A stretch of DNA of 64,000 bases from Massilia frigida (GCF_011682175.1 NZ_WHJG01000005.1:124001-188000); one strand, 5' to 3'. Numbered from the stretch's first letter, positions 50,794 through 59,867 are shown. Notes: a model not told the origin generated them from the sequence alone. Made by a program: numbers and translations.

Positions 50794-51267
50794 ATGTCGA
50801 CATTCACTACCGCACCGCGCAGCGCCACCGTCGCCGCCATGCTGGCCTGGACCATGGCCGCGCCCGCCATCGCCGACGAGTTTGCCACCAGGCCGGAAGC
50901 CGAAGCCATGGTCAAGAAGACCATTGCGTACATGAAGGCCAACGGCAAGGACAAGACCTACACCGAGATCAACCGCAAGGATGGGCCCTTCACCAGCCGC
51001 GACCTGTACATGGTGGCCTACGGCTTCGATGGCGTGGTGCTCGCGCACGGCGCCAATCAAAAAATGCTGGGCAAGAATTTGATGGAGTTGAAGGATATCG
51101 ACGGCAAGGCGTTCGTGCGCGAACGGGTCGAGATGGCGAAAAAGAATCCTTCTTTTTGGCAAGAATATAAGTTCACCAATCCGCCCAGCGGGAAGATTGA
51201 ACCGAAGGCAATGTATTGCCAGCCAAGCGACGATGTGATCGTCTGCGGTGGTGTTTATTTGCGATAA
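50794..51267 (+). CDS. secreted single-cache-like protein
   Basis: 157 aa from ATG at 50794 with a GAGGGGG ribosome site. It has an N-terminal signal peptide (cleavage after IADE region). The mature part resembles a single cache sensor domain (YMKANGKDKTYTEINRKDGPFTSRDLYMVAYGFDGVVLAHGANQKMLG split over the ligand pocket), as found in periplasmic sensors, but no kinase or MCP part is attached. Function unknown. Confidence 0.78.
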   Translation: MSTFTTAPRSATVAAMLAWTMAAPAIADEFATRPEAEAMVKKTIAYMKANGKDKTYTEINRKDGPFTSRDLYMVAYGFDGVVLAHGANQKMLGKNLMELKDIDGKAFVRERVEMAKKNPSFWQEYKFTNPPSGKIEPKAMYCQPSDDVIVCGGVYLR

Positions 51268-51292
51268 ATTGTGCGCACGATTCAGATTTTGT

Positions 51293-51321
51293 TTGACGGC
51301 AACTTCCGACTTTGAAATACT
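51293..51321 (+). promoter_or_regulatory. sigma-70 promoter of M10/DUF4214 gene 1
   Basis: TTGACG (51293-51298), 17-base spacer, AATACT (51316-51321), about 110 bases before the ATG. The same -35, spacing and TTTGRRATACT stretch recur before paralogues 2 and 3, which strongly supports it as a real promoter. Confidence 0.75.
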
Positions 51322-51432
51322 GAATTCACGGCCGGGCACAAGCGCGGCCACCTTCCAAATCCGCCTGCCCGCCAGCCTGGCCTGCTTGCGCGTCGTTTGG
51401 ATTCCCTTCACTTCCAATGACGAGCACACAGC

Positions 51433-53880
51433 ATGGCGACCGTATCCGACATCACCGTAACCCCCACCTCCGGCCTGACCCACATCGATGCCCTGCTCGA
51501 TACGGGGCCTGACTGGAATTACCTGACGCCCGCCGGCAACACCATCCTGTACACCTTCTCTGTCGCGTCCGGCAATGAAGCAAGCCAGGGCGGCCAGACT
51601 GCCTTTTCCGCTTCCCAGCAAGCCAACGCGCGCACCGCGTTCGCGGCCCTGGCGGCGCTGACCGGCATCACCTTCACCGAAACGGCCAACGGCACGGCGG
51701 CCGATGTGCACCTGGCGGCGGTGAATATCAGCGGCAATAATGTGAGCGGCCTGTGCAGCTGGAATTCGAGCTACGGCTACTCCGGCAGCACCTTGACCAG
51801 CTACGATGCGCAAGCCTATGTCTATCTCGACAACGTCGAGTTCTCCGCCGAGAATGCCAACCTGACGCCCGGCGGTGGCGGTTACCAGACCCTGCTGCAT
51901 GAACTGGGCCACATGCTGGGCCTGAAGCATCCTTTCGAGGGCAGCGCCACCTTGCCCACCGGCGACGACAACACCAGCAATACGCTGATGTCGTACACCG
52001 GCCAGGGCGGCCCGTATTCCAACTTCAGCCCGTACGACGTCGCGGCCCTGAACTGGCTGTACGGCGGCGACGGCTTGGGCGGCGCGCTCGGCATCAATTC
52101 GACCGGCGGCGGCCGCTATCTCACCGGCACCAGTTTCGCCGACACCATGACCGGCGCCAGTGGCAACGACCGCTTCGAAGGCGTTGGCGGCGACGATGTG
52201 CTCAACGGCGGCAACGGCACCGATACCGCCGTGTTCCGCGGCAATTACGCGTCCTACACCGTCACCGACCTGGGCGGCGGCAGCGTGCGCGTCATCGGCG
52301 CCGACGGCAGCGATACCCTGACCTCGGTCGAAGTGCTGAAATTCGACGACCAGAGCGTGCAGGCGTTCACCCCGCCGCCGGCCGACACCACCGCGCCGGC
52401 CGCGCCGACGGTGAGCCTGGTCAAGAATGCGAATGGGTATGTGGCCGGCGACAAGCCGCTGGTCAGCGGCAGCGCCGAAGCCAATGCCACGGTCAAGGTG
52501 TACAGCGGCGCCACCCTGGTCGCCACCACCACCGCCAGCGCCAACGGCACGTATTCGGTCGCCACCTCGGCCCTGGCCGACGCCGTCAACCTGTCCCTGA
52601 CGGCGCGTGCCACCGATGCCGCCAACAATGTCTCGGCCCCGAGCGCCGCGCTGCTGTTCAGCGTCGACACGCATGCGCCGGTGGCGCCGACCGCCGGCGT
52701 GGTGGTCGGCGCCAGCGGCTCGGCCCTGTTCAGCGGCACCGGCGAAGCCGGCAGCACGATCCGCCTGACCAATGCCAGCGCCATCATCGCCCAGGCCACG
52801 GTCGCATCGGACGGCCACTGGAGCGTGGCTTCCGCCGTGCTGGGCAGCGGCAGCTACGACGTGAGCGTGAGTTCGCTCGACAAGGCCGACAACAACACCA
52901 CCGCCACCAGCCACCTGCTGTTTTCGGTCGGGGTGGCGGGCGCGCTCAGCGGCACTTCCGGCAACGATGTGCTGCTGCCGACGGCCGGCAACAACGTCAT
53001 CGATGGCGGCGCCGGCACCGACACGGTCAACTACGGCGGCGTGCGCGGCAACTACGACGTGGTGCGCGACAACAGCGGTTTCGTGGTCACCGCCCACAGC
53101 GGCACCGACGGCACGGACTTGCTGCGCAATGTCGAGTCGATCAAGTTCAGCGACACCACCCTCAAGCTGGAATACGACGACGTGGTGCAGGCGCTGTACG
53201 TGGCCTATTTCGGGCGCGCGGCCGATTCGGGCGGCCTGTCGGCCTTCCAGAGCCAGCTGGGCGGCCTGCATGCACCGCTGACGTTCTCGGCCGTCACCGC
53301 CGCGTATGCCACCGATAGCGGGCTGCACAGCCTGATCGACAGCTTCGGTTCCAGCCCGGAATCGGCCGCCTTGTACCCGGGCGCCACCAGCGCCTTCGTC
53401 ACGGCCGTATTCCAGAACATCTTCGGACGCGCCCCGGCCGCCAACGGCCTGTCGTTCTGGACCAATGCGATCGACAATGCCGGCTTGTCGCGCGCCAATG
53501 CCTCGCTCTCGATCATGGCCGGCGCGCTGGAAAACACCAGTACCCAGGGCGTGCTCGACGCCAAGCTGGTCAACAACAAGATCACCATCGCGTCGGATTT
53601 CACCCTGGCCATCGACAATCCCGCCGAACTGAACGGCTATGTCGGCATCAATGCCGCCGCCACCGTGCGCAGCATGCTCGCCAGCGTCACGGCGAACACC
53701 GATATCGCGGCCTTCCAGGCCACCATCGCCAGCACCCTGGCGACCCTGACCGGCATCGGCGGGCAGACCGGGAGCGGGATGATGCAGCACGACAGCGTGG
53801 ACAGCGGCGCCGGCCCGGCCGACACCCTGGTCGCCCTGGTTGGCGTGCAGCATGGCGGCCTGATCGACGCGGTACTGTAA
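51433..53880 (+). CDS. M10-type metalloprotease with Ig-like, RTX-like and DUF4214 domains (paralogue 1)
   Basis: 815 aa. The zinc motif HELGHMLGLKH (His156, Glu157, His160, His166) and Met-turn SNTLMSY (Met186) identify a serralysin-like metzincin. One or two RTX-type motifs (GGDDVLNGGNGTD, residues ~250-265) follow, then two bacterial Ig-like domains (~315-500), another GNNVIDGGAGTD stretch and a DUF4214 region (ALYVAYFGRAAD from ~residue 583, FGRAPAANGLSFW ~665). There is no N-terminal signal; type I-like C-terminal export is plausible. It has its own promoter and terminator. Confidence 0.85.
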   Translation: MATVSDITVTPTSGLTHIDALLDTGPDWNYLTPAGNTILYTFSVASGNEASQGGQTAFSASQQANARTAFAALAALTGITFTETANGTAADVHLAAVNISGNNVSGLCSWNSSYGYSGSTLTSYDAQAYVYLDNVEFSAENANLTPGGGGYQTLLHELGHMLGLKHPFEGSATLPTGDDNTSNTLMSYTGQGGPYSNFSPYDVAALNWLYGGDGLGGALGINSTGGGRYLTGTSFADTMTGASGNDRFEGVGGDDVLNGGNGTDTAVFRGNYASYTVTDLGGGSVRVIGADGSDTLTSVEVLKFDDQSVQAFTPPPADTTAPAAPTVSLVKNANGYVAGDKPLVSGSAEANATVKVYSGATLVATTTASANGTYSVATSALADAVNLSLTARATDAANNVSAPSAALLFSVDTHAPVAPTAGVVVGASGSALFSGTGEAGSTIRLTNASAIIAQATVASDGHWSVASAVLGSGSYDVSVSSLDKADNNTTATSHLLFSVGVAGALSGTSGNDVLLPTAGNNVIDGGAGTDTVNYGGVRGNYDVVRDNSGFVVTAHSGTDGTDLLRNVESIKFSDTTLKLEYDDVVQALYVAYFGRAADSGGLSAFQSQLGGLHAPLTFSAVTAAYATDSGLHSLIDSFGSSPESAALYPGATSAFVTAVFQNIFGRAPAANGLSFWTNAIDNAGLSRANASLSIMAGALENTSTQGVLDAKLVNNKITIASDFTLAIDNPAELNGYVGINAAATVRSMLASVTANTDIAAFQATIASTLATLTGIGGQTGSGMMQHDSVDSGAGPADTLVALVGVQHGGLIDAVL

Positions 53881-53910
53881 AGCACGGCCGCTTCGCGGCT
53901 GCGTCACCAC

Positions 53911-53950
53911 GGGCGCCTTACCCCTTGCCGGGTAAGGCGCCCGTTTTTTT
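53911..53950 (+). terminator. rho-independent terminator after paralogue 1
   Basis: GGGCGCCTTACCC (53911-53923) pairs perfectly with GGGTAAGGCGCCC (53930-53942) around loop CTTGCC and is followed by seven T. A textbook intrinsic terminator, nearly identical to the one after paralogue 2. Confidence 0.93.
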
Positions 53951-53999
53951 GTGCTTGCCCGGGAAATAGGGAAACTGACATGCCAAATTTGAAATATAT

Positions 54000-54028
54000 T
54001 TGACGTCAATACCCAAGTTTGGAATACT
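54000..54028 (+). promoter_or_regulatory. sigma-70 promoter of M10/DUF4214 gene 2
   Basis: TTGACG (54000-54005), 17-base spacer, AATACT (54023-54028). Same layout as before paralogues 1 and 3; the leader to ATG 54144 is about 110 bases. Confidence 0.75.
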
Positions 54029-54143
54029 GCGGCGCTTGTCGAGCAAAACGCGGCAACATTCCAGCGCTGTCTGCCAGTTGCATTACATTGATCATCGGGC
54101 ATCGTTTGGAAACATTTCTAATTCCAAACATGAGCATACCCGC

Positions 54144-56699
54144 ATGGCAATCATCTCCGATCTCGACACCCCCCTCTCCGGCCTGAACCACATTGACTCC
54201 CTGCTCAGTAGTGGACCCGCCTGGAACTTTGTGACGCCCGCCGCCAACACCATCTTCTACACGTTTTCGATTGCTTCACACAACGAGCGCGGCAACGACG
54301 CGGCGCTAGGACTGACGGCATTCAGCGCAGGCCAGCAAGCCGGCACGCGGGCGGCGATGGCGACGCTGAGCGCGATCACCGGGATCGTGTTCGCCGAAAC
54401 GGCCAATGGCGCCGCTGCCAACGTCCATCTGTGCTCGAAGGACATGGGCGGGAACACGGCGGGCCTGTGCAGCTGGAAGTCCGGTTATTCCAACTCGGGC
54501 GAGACGCTGCTCAGCTTCTACGCGGGGGCGTATGTGTATCTGGACGATAGCGCCGCTGCCGACCCCGGGAACGCCACCCTGGCGCCCGGCTCGGGCGGCC
54601 TGGAGATCCTGCTGCACGAACTGGGCCATATGCTGGGCTTGAAGCACCCGTTCGATGGCGGCATCAGGCTGCCGGGCGGCGACGACAACACCAGCAATAC
54701 GCTGATGTCGTACACCGGCAAGGGCGGTCCGTATGCCAACTTCAGCCAGTACGATATCGCGGCCCTGAACTGGCTGTATGGCGGCGACGGCCTGCGCGGC
54801 GCGCTCGGCATCAACTCGACCGGGGGCGGGCGCTTCATCACCGGCACCAATCGCGCCGACAGCCTGACCGGCAGCGCCGCCGCCGACCGCCTCGAAGGCG
54901 ATGGCGGCGACGATGTGCTCAACGGCGGCGCCGGTACCGATACCGCCGTGTTTCGCGGCAAGTACGCGGCCTACACGGTCACCGACCTGGGCGGTGGCAA
55001 GGTGCGCGTCAGCGGCGCCGACGGCACCGATACCCTGAGCTCTGTCGAAGTGCTCAAGTTCGACGACCGTAGCGTGCAGGCAAGCCAGGTGGTGGCCCCG
55101 CCGGTGGTGACGCCGCCGGTGGTGACCCCGCCCGTGGTGACCCCGCCGGTGGTCGCGCCGCCGGTGGTGGCTCCGCCCGTCGTCACCCCGCCGGTGGCCG
55201 ACACCGGCGCGCCGGCCGCGCCCACGCTCACCGTCAGCAAGAACCCGAACGGCTACGTGGCCGGCGACAAGCCGCTGGTCAGCGGCAGCGCCGAAGCCAA
55301 CGCCACGGTCAAGGTGTACAGCGGCGCCACCCTGGTCGCCAGCACCACCGCCGGCGCCAATGGCGCCTGGTCGGTCGCCACCTCGGCCCTGGCCGACGGC
55401 GTCAACCTGTCCCTGACCGCGCGCGCCACCGATGCGGCCAACAATGTCTCGGCCCCGAGCGCCGCGCTGGTGTTCAGCGTCGACACGCATGCACCGGTGG
55501 CGCCGACCGCCGGCGTGGTGGTCCCGGCCAGCCGCGCCGTCATGTTCAGCGGCACCGGCGAAGCGGGCAGCACGATCCGCCTGAGCAATGCCGGCGAGCT
55601 CATCGGCGAAGGCACGGTCGCTGCCGACGGCAAGTGGAGCCTGGGCGGCAGCGTCCTGGCCAACGGCAACTACGACGTGACCGTGAGCTCGGTCGACAAG
55701 GCCGGCAACACCAGCATCGCCCCCAAGCACTTGCAGTTTGCGCTCGGCACGGTGGCGGCGATCGCGGTCACCGGCACCGCGGGCGACGATTCGCTGTTGT
55801 CCACGCCGGGCAACAATGTCATCGATGGCGGCAGCGGCACCGACACGGCCAGCTACCCTGGCCTGCGCGGCAACTATGAGGTGGTGCGCGACAGCAGCGG
55901 TTTCGTAGTCACCGGCAAGAGCGGCGCCGACGGCATGGACTTGCTGCGCAATATAGAGTCGATCAAGTTCGGCGACACCACCCTCCAGCTCGAATACGAC
56001 GACGTGGTGCAGGCGCTGTACCTGGCCTATTTCGGGCGCGCGGCCGATGCCGGCGGCCTGGCAGCCTTCCAGAGCCAGCTGGGCGGCCTGCACGCGCCGC
56101 TGACGTTTTCGGCCGTCACCGCCGCCTACGCCACGGATGCCGGACTGCACAGCCTGATCGACAGCTTCGGCGCCAGCGCCGAATCGGCCGCCCTGTACCC
56201 GGGCGCCACCAGCGCCTTCGTCAAGGCCGTGTTCCAGAACGTGCTGGGGCGCGCCCCGGCCGCCGCCGGCCTGTCGTTCTGGACCAATGCGATCGACCAC
56301 GATGGCTTGTCGCGCGCCAATGCCTCGCTCTCGATCATGGCCGGGGCGCTGGAAAACACCAGCACCCAGGGTTTGCTCGACGCCAAATTGGTGAACAACA
56401 AGATCACCATCGCCTCGGACTTCACCCTGGCCATCGACCAGCCCGTCGAAATGACGTCTTACGCCGGCGCGAATGCCGCCGCCACCGTGCGCGCCATGCT
56501 GGCCAGCGTCACGGCCAGCACCGATATCGCGGCCTTCCAGGCCACCATCGCCAGCACGCTCGCATCGCTGGCCAACGCCGCCCAGACCGGATCGGCGAAG
56601 ATGGAACTCGATAGCGCGCCGGCCGAGGCCGGGCTGCCCGAGGTCGCGCTGGCCCTGGTCGGCGTGCAGCATGGCGGCCTGATCGACGCGCTACTGTAA
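54144..56699 (+). CDS. M10-type metalloprotease with Ig-like and DUF4214 domains (paralogue 2)
   Basis: 851 aa from ATG at 54144 (the longer open frame starts inside the promoter). Zinc motif HELGHMLGLKH with His158, Glu159, His162, His168 and SNTLMSY Met-turn. It differs from paralogue 1 by a Pro-rich linker of repeated PPVV(T/A) units (55090-55200). The Ig-like and DUF4214 parts are nearly identical to paralogue 1 at DNA level over long stretches, showing recent duplication or gene conversion. C-terminus ends LVGVQHGGLIDALL. Confidence 0.85.
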   Translation: MAIISDLDTPLSGLNHIDSLLSSGPAWNFVTPAANTIFYTFSIASHNERGNDAALGLTAFSAGQQAGTRAAMATLSAITGIVFAETANGAAANVHLCSKDMGGNTAGLCSWKSGYSNSGETLLSFYAGAYVYLDDSAAADPGNATLAPGSGGLEILLHELGHMLGLKHPFDGGIRLPGGDDNTSNTLMSYTGKGGPYANFSQYDIAALNWLYGGDGLRGALGINSTGGGRFITGTNRADSLTGSAAADRLEGDGGDDVLNGGAGTDTAVFRGKYAAYTVTDLGGGKVRVSGADGTDTLSSVEVLKFDDRSVQASQVVAPPVVTPPVVTPPVVTPPVVAPPVVAPPVVTPPVADTGAPAAPTLTVSKNPNGYVAGDKPLVSGSAEANATVKVYSGATLVASTTAGANGAWSVATSALADGVNLSLTARATDAANNVSAPSAALVFSVDTHAPVAPTAGVVVPASRAVMFSGTGEAGSTIRLSNAGELIGEGTVAADGKWSLGGSVLANGNYDVTVSSVDKAGNTSIAPKHLQFALGTVAAIAVTGTAGDDSLLSTPGNNVIDGGSGTDTASYPGLRGNYEVVRDSSGFVVTGKSGADGMDLLRNIESIKFGDTTLQLEYDDVVQALYLAYFGRAADAGGLAAFQSQLGGLHAPLTFSAVTAAYATDAGLHSLIDSFGASAESAALYPGATSAFVKAVFQNVLGRAPAAAGLSFWTNAIDHDGLSRANASLSIMAGALENTSTQGLLDAKLVNNKITIASDFTLAIDQPVEMTSYAGANAAATVRAMLASVTASTDIAAFQATIASTLASLANAAQTGSAKMELDSAPAEAGLPEVALALVGVQHGGLIDALL
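55090..55200 (+). repeat. tandem 15-bp-type repeats encoding a PPVV linker
   Basis: About seven imperfect copies of a 15-base unit (GTGGTGACGCCGCCG type) encode PPVVT or PPVVA repeats within paralogue 2. Paralogue 1 has only a short PPPADT linker at this place, so the array has expanded and may vary between strains. Confidence 0.75.
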
Positions 56700-56728
56700 C
56701 GCGCGCCATTTCCCGGCACCGCCACCAC

Positions 56729-56767
56729 GGGTGCCTTACCCCTTGCCGGGTAAGGCGCCCGTTTTTT
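56729..56767 (+). terminator. rho-independent terminator after paralogue 2
   Basis: GGGTGCCTTACCC (56729-56741) and GGGTAAGGCGCCC (56748-56760) pair with one G-T mismatch, loop CTTGCC, followed by six T. Almost the same sequence as the terminator after paralogue 1, including the loop. Confidence 0.92.
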
Positions 56768-56809
56768 GTGGTTTATTGGCAAACTATCCTGCCTGATTTG
56801 TAACTGCGT

Positions 56810-56838
56810 TTGACGTAAATACTTGCCTTTGAGATACT
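56810..56838 (+). promoter_or_regulatory. sigma-70 promoter of M10/DUF4214 gene 3
   Basis: TTGACG (56810-56815), 17-base spacer, GATACT (56833-56838), preceding ATG 56940 by about 100 bases. Third member of the shared promoter set. Confidence 0.75.
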
Positions 56839-56939
56839 TGCGGTAATTGCCGGTAAGATTATCGGCCTGCTTCCCGCCAGAGCGCCCTGCGCTCGCCGCA
56901 CGCAATCCGGCCAATTCACCCCCTTTCCTGAGTATCCGC

Positions 56940-58574
56940 ATGACCATCGTTACCGATATCGAAATCGTCCGCCAATCCGGCTTCAACAACATCGACGCCC
57001 TGCTCAGCTCGGGGCCAGGCTGGAACTTTCTGGGCACCGGCACGCGCTCGCTGAGCTACACCTTTTCCGTGAGCAGCGGCAATGAAGCGTCGCGCGGCGG
57101 GCAGGCCGCGTTTTCAATGGCCCAGCAAATGGCGACGCGCACGGCGCTGTCGTATATCACCGCGCTGACCGGGATCGGGTTTACCGAAACGACCGACGGC
57201 AGCCGCGCCCAGATCCACATGGCCGCGATCGATATCGCCGACACCGATACCACCGGCCTGTGCAGCTGGATGACGAGCTACACCCCGCCCAGCTTCGGCA
57301 CCACGGTGCGCGATTTCACCGCCAAGGCCTATGTCTACCTCGACAATGTGGAATTCCGCGCCGAAAACGCCGACCTGCGCCCGGGCGGCGCCGGCTACGA
57401 AACCCTGCTGCACGAACTGGGCCACATGCTGGGCCTGAAGCATCCCTTCGACGGCGACAAGAAGCTGCCCTATGACGATGACCACACCGCCAACACCCTG
57501 ATGTCCTACGATCCGGTGGGCGGCCCCTACCAGACCTACAGCCCCTACGATATCGCCGCGCTCAACTGGCTGTACGGGCGCGACGGCCTGGGCGGAACCT
57601 ATGGCGTGGGCGCCAGCACGCCTTACTACACCGGGCGCGACATCGCCGAGCGCCTCACCGGCACGTATATCGGTGAAGTGATCGAAGGGGCGGGCGGCGA
57701 CGACGACATCGATGGCGGCGCCGGCATCGACATGGCGTACTACGTCGGCCCGCGCGCCAATTACGACGTGACCCGCATCGCGGCCGGCTATGTGGTGTCC
57801 GACCACGCCGGCGACGAAGGCTATGACCTGCTGACCAATATCGAAACCTTGCACTTCTCTAACGGCACCGTGTCGCTCGACTACGAGGCGGTCGTGCAAG
57901 CCCTGTACGTGGGTTATTTCGGGCGCGCCGCCGACTACAACGGCATGCAGAGCTTCCAGAGCCAGCTGGCCGCCCTGGGCGCGCCGCGCGACATGAGTGC
58001 GCTGGCGGCGGCCTACACCAAGGATGCCGGCCTGCATGCGCTGATCGACAGTTTCGCCGGCAGCGCCGAATCGGCCGCCCTGTATCCGGGCGATACCGCC
58101 GCGTTTGTGAAAGGCATCTTCCAGAACGTGTTCGGACGCGCCCCGGCCGCCGCCGGCCTCGGCTTCTGGACCGATGCGATCGACCACCAGGGCTTGTCCA
58201 AGGCGAATGCCTCGCTGTCGATCATGTCCGGCGCGCTCGCCAACAAGACCAGCCAGGGCTTGCTCGACGCTAAGCTGATCAACAACAAGCTGGCCGTGGC
58301 CTCGGGTTTCACCCTGTCCATCGATACCGCGGCCGAGGTCTCCGGTTACGGCACCAAGGCGGCGGCCGCCTCGGTGCGCGCGATGCTCGACGCGGTCACC
58401 GCCAGCACCGACCTGAGCGCCTACCAGAGCACCATCAAGGCCACCCTGGGCGCCATGAGCGGCGCGCCGCGTACCACCGGCGACCTGCCCGACGCCCTGC
58501 ATGACGACCTGCCGCTCACCCACGCCGACCTGGTTGGCGTCGGTTTCCAGAACTGGGAGCCGACGCTGGTATAG
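56940..58574 (+). CDS. M10-type metalloprotease with DUF4214 domain, no Ig-like domains (paralogue 3)
   Basis: 544 aa. The zinc motif HELGHMLGLKH begins at His158, and the Met-turn is NTLMSYD. A short RTX-like segment (GGDDDIDGGAGID) leads directly to the DUF4214 region (from about residue 318), so the Ig-like part is absent. ATG at 56940 is used rather than the longer open frame. C-terminus contains LVGV. The next gene starts 46 bases later with no terminator between, so they are likely co-transcribed. Confidence 0.85.
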   Translation: MTIVTDIEIVRQSGFNNIDALLSSGPGWNFLGTGTRSLSYTFSVSSGNEASRGGQAAFSMAQQMATRTALSYITALTGIGFTETTDGSRAQIHMAAIDIADTDTTGLCSWMTSYTPPSFGTTVRDFTAKAYVYLDNVEFRAENADLRPGGAGYETLLHELGHMLGLKHPFDGDKKLPYDDDHTANTLMSYDPVGGPYQTYSPYDIAALNWLYGRDGLGGTYGVGASTPYYTGRDIAERLTGTYIGEVIEGAGGDDDIDGGAGIDMAYYVGPRANYDVTRIAAGYVVSDHAGDEGYDLLTNIETLHFSNGTVSLDYEAVVQALYVGYFGRAADYNGMQSFQSQLAALGAPRDMSALAAAYTKDAGLHALIDSFAGSAESAALYPGDTAAFVKGIFQNVFGRAPAAAGLGFWTDAIDHQGLSKANASLSIMSGALANKTSQGLLDAKLINNKLAVASGFTLSIDTAAEVSGYGTKAAAASVRAMLDAVTASTDLSAYQSTIKATLGAMSGAPRTTGDLPDALHDDLPLTHADLVGVGFQNWEPTLV

Positions 58575-58620
58575 TTAACCCGGGCGTCAAGATGGCGCGT
58601 GAACAGCGAAGGAATGGATC

Positions 58621-59490
58621 ATGCTGGTTGATATCAACGGCGGCAGCGGCGTCGACACGGTCGGTTTTGCCGGCTTGCGGGCCGATTACAACATCACCAC
58701 CGGCGCCGGCGGCTACGCCGTGCTGCCCAAGAGCGGCGCCATCGGCGGCTTGCAGCTGCTGTCCAATGTCGAGCGCTTCAAGTTCAGCGACAGCACCGTC
58801 AACGTCGAATACGACGCGGTCGTGCAAGCCCTGTACGTGGCCTATTTCGGGCGCGCCGCCGACTATGCCGGCATGCAGAGCTTCCAGGACCAGCTGGCCA
58901 AACTGGGCGCGCCGCACGATATCGCCGGCATCAGCGCCGCCTACGCCACCAATCCCGGCTTGCACAAGCTGATCGACAGTTTCAGCGCCAGCCCCGAATC
59001 GGATACGCTGTATCCGGACGGCACCGCCGAGTTTGTGAGCGCCGTGTTCAAGAACGTGCTCGGCCGCAGCCCGGCCGAGGCCGGCCTGGCGTTCTGGAGC
59101 GAGGCCATCGACAGTGGCGCGCTCTCGCGCGCGAATGCCGCCATGTCGATCATGTCCGGCGCGCTCGGCAACCTCACGCCGCAGGGCTTGCTCGACGCCC
59201 AGCGCATCGGCAATACGCTGGCGGTGGCGTCCGACTTCACCCTGGCGATCGACCGCCCGTCCGAAATCGCCGGCTACGGCACTTCCCTGGCCGCCTCGAT
59301 GGTGCGCACCATGCTGGCCACGGTGACCGCCGCCAGCGATGTCGAGGCGTTTCACGCGGTGATCAAGACCATGCTGGCGGTGATGTCGGGCGAATTGCAC
59401 AGCACGCTGGACGGGCCCGCATCGCCCGACGCGCCGCCGCCGCTGGCGCTGGTGGGGGTACCGCCGGCCTGGGAGCACGGACTGGCATAA
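58621..59490 (+). CDS. DUF4214 protein lacking the protease domain (paralogue 4)
   Basis: 289 aa. It begins MLVDINGGSGVDTVGFAGLRADYN, corresponding to the RTX-like to DUF4214 transition of paralogue 3. The whole DUF4214 region (from about residue 66) and the C-terminal LVGV motif are kept, but there is no HExxH. A GAAGGA stretch before ATG at 58621 supports translation. It could be a split-off second half that works as a partner or decoy, or a decaying remnant. Confidence 0.8.
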   Translation: MLVDINGGSGVDTVGFAGLRADYNITTGAGGYAVLPKSGAIGGLQLLSNVERFKFSDSTVNVEYDAVVQALYVAYFGRAADYAGMQSFQDQLAKLGAPHDIAGISAAYATNPGLHKLIDSFSASPESDTLYPDGTAEFVSAVFKNVLGRSPAEAGLAFWSEAIDSGALSRANAAMSIMSGALGNLTPQGLLDAQRIGNTLAVASDFTLAIDRPSEIAGYGTSLAASMVRTMLATVTAASDVEAFHAVIKTMLAVMSGELHSTLDGPASPDAPPPLALVGVPPAWEHGLA

Positions 59491-59518
59491 TGGCGGCTTT
59501 GCCCCCAAGGACGCCGCC

Positions 59519-59722
59519 GTGAGCCAGGAAGACCGTTTTGTCGATATCGAGATCAAGCTCGCGCACCAGGAAGACCTGGTCGAATCCCTGAACCAGATGG
59601 TGTACCAGCAGGGCCGCCGCATCGACCAGCTCGACGCGATGGTGGCCAAGCTGGCTGAACACATCCGCAACAATGCCCAGTCGGGGCCGAATCCGGTCAA
59701 CGACCGTCCGCCGCACTACTAG
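59519..59722 (+). CDS. slyX: SlyX family protein
   Basis: 67 aa from GTG at 59519. An almost wholly helical coiled coil (FVDIEIKLAHQEDLVESLNQMVYQQGRRIDQL) and the proline-rich end RPPHY are the SlyX hallmarks. Its function is not established. No ribosome site better than CGCCGCC is visible. Confidence 0.88.
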   Translation: MSQEDRFVDIEIKLAHQEDLVESLNQMVYQQGRRIDQLDAMVAKLAEHIRNNAQSGPNPVNDRPPHY

Positions 59723-59867
59723 GCTTGGCGCGTCCATACCTGTGCCCATACCGGCATATGCATACATCTTCACGGATGACAGGCGTGTGAGCATGCTGCT
59801 ATGATCGTGCGCTCATGCGCTGCCGGCTATCCGTCGGCAGCTTCCATTAGCGCTCGTGAAAGATGCC

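Noticed and set aside
50743-54102. 1119-codon minus-strand open frame opposite paralogue 1
   Set aside because: Gly/Ala/Val/Arg-rich shadow; it crosses a clear plus-strand terminator and promoter.
54000-54143. Longer N-terminus for metalloprotease paralogue 2
   Set aside because: The extra codons cover the TTGACG/AATACT promoter shared with the paralogues, and proteins 1 and 3 start at the equivalent of 54144.
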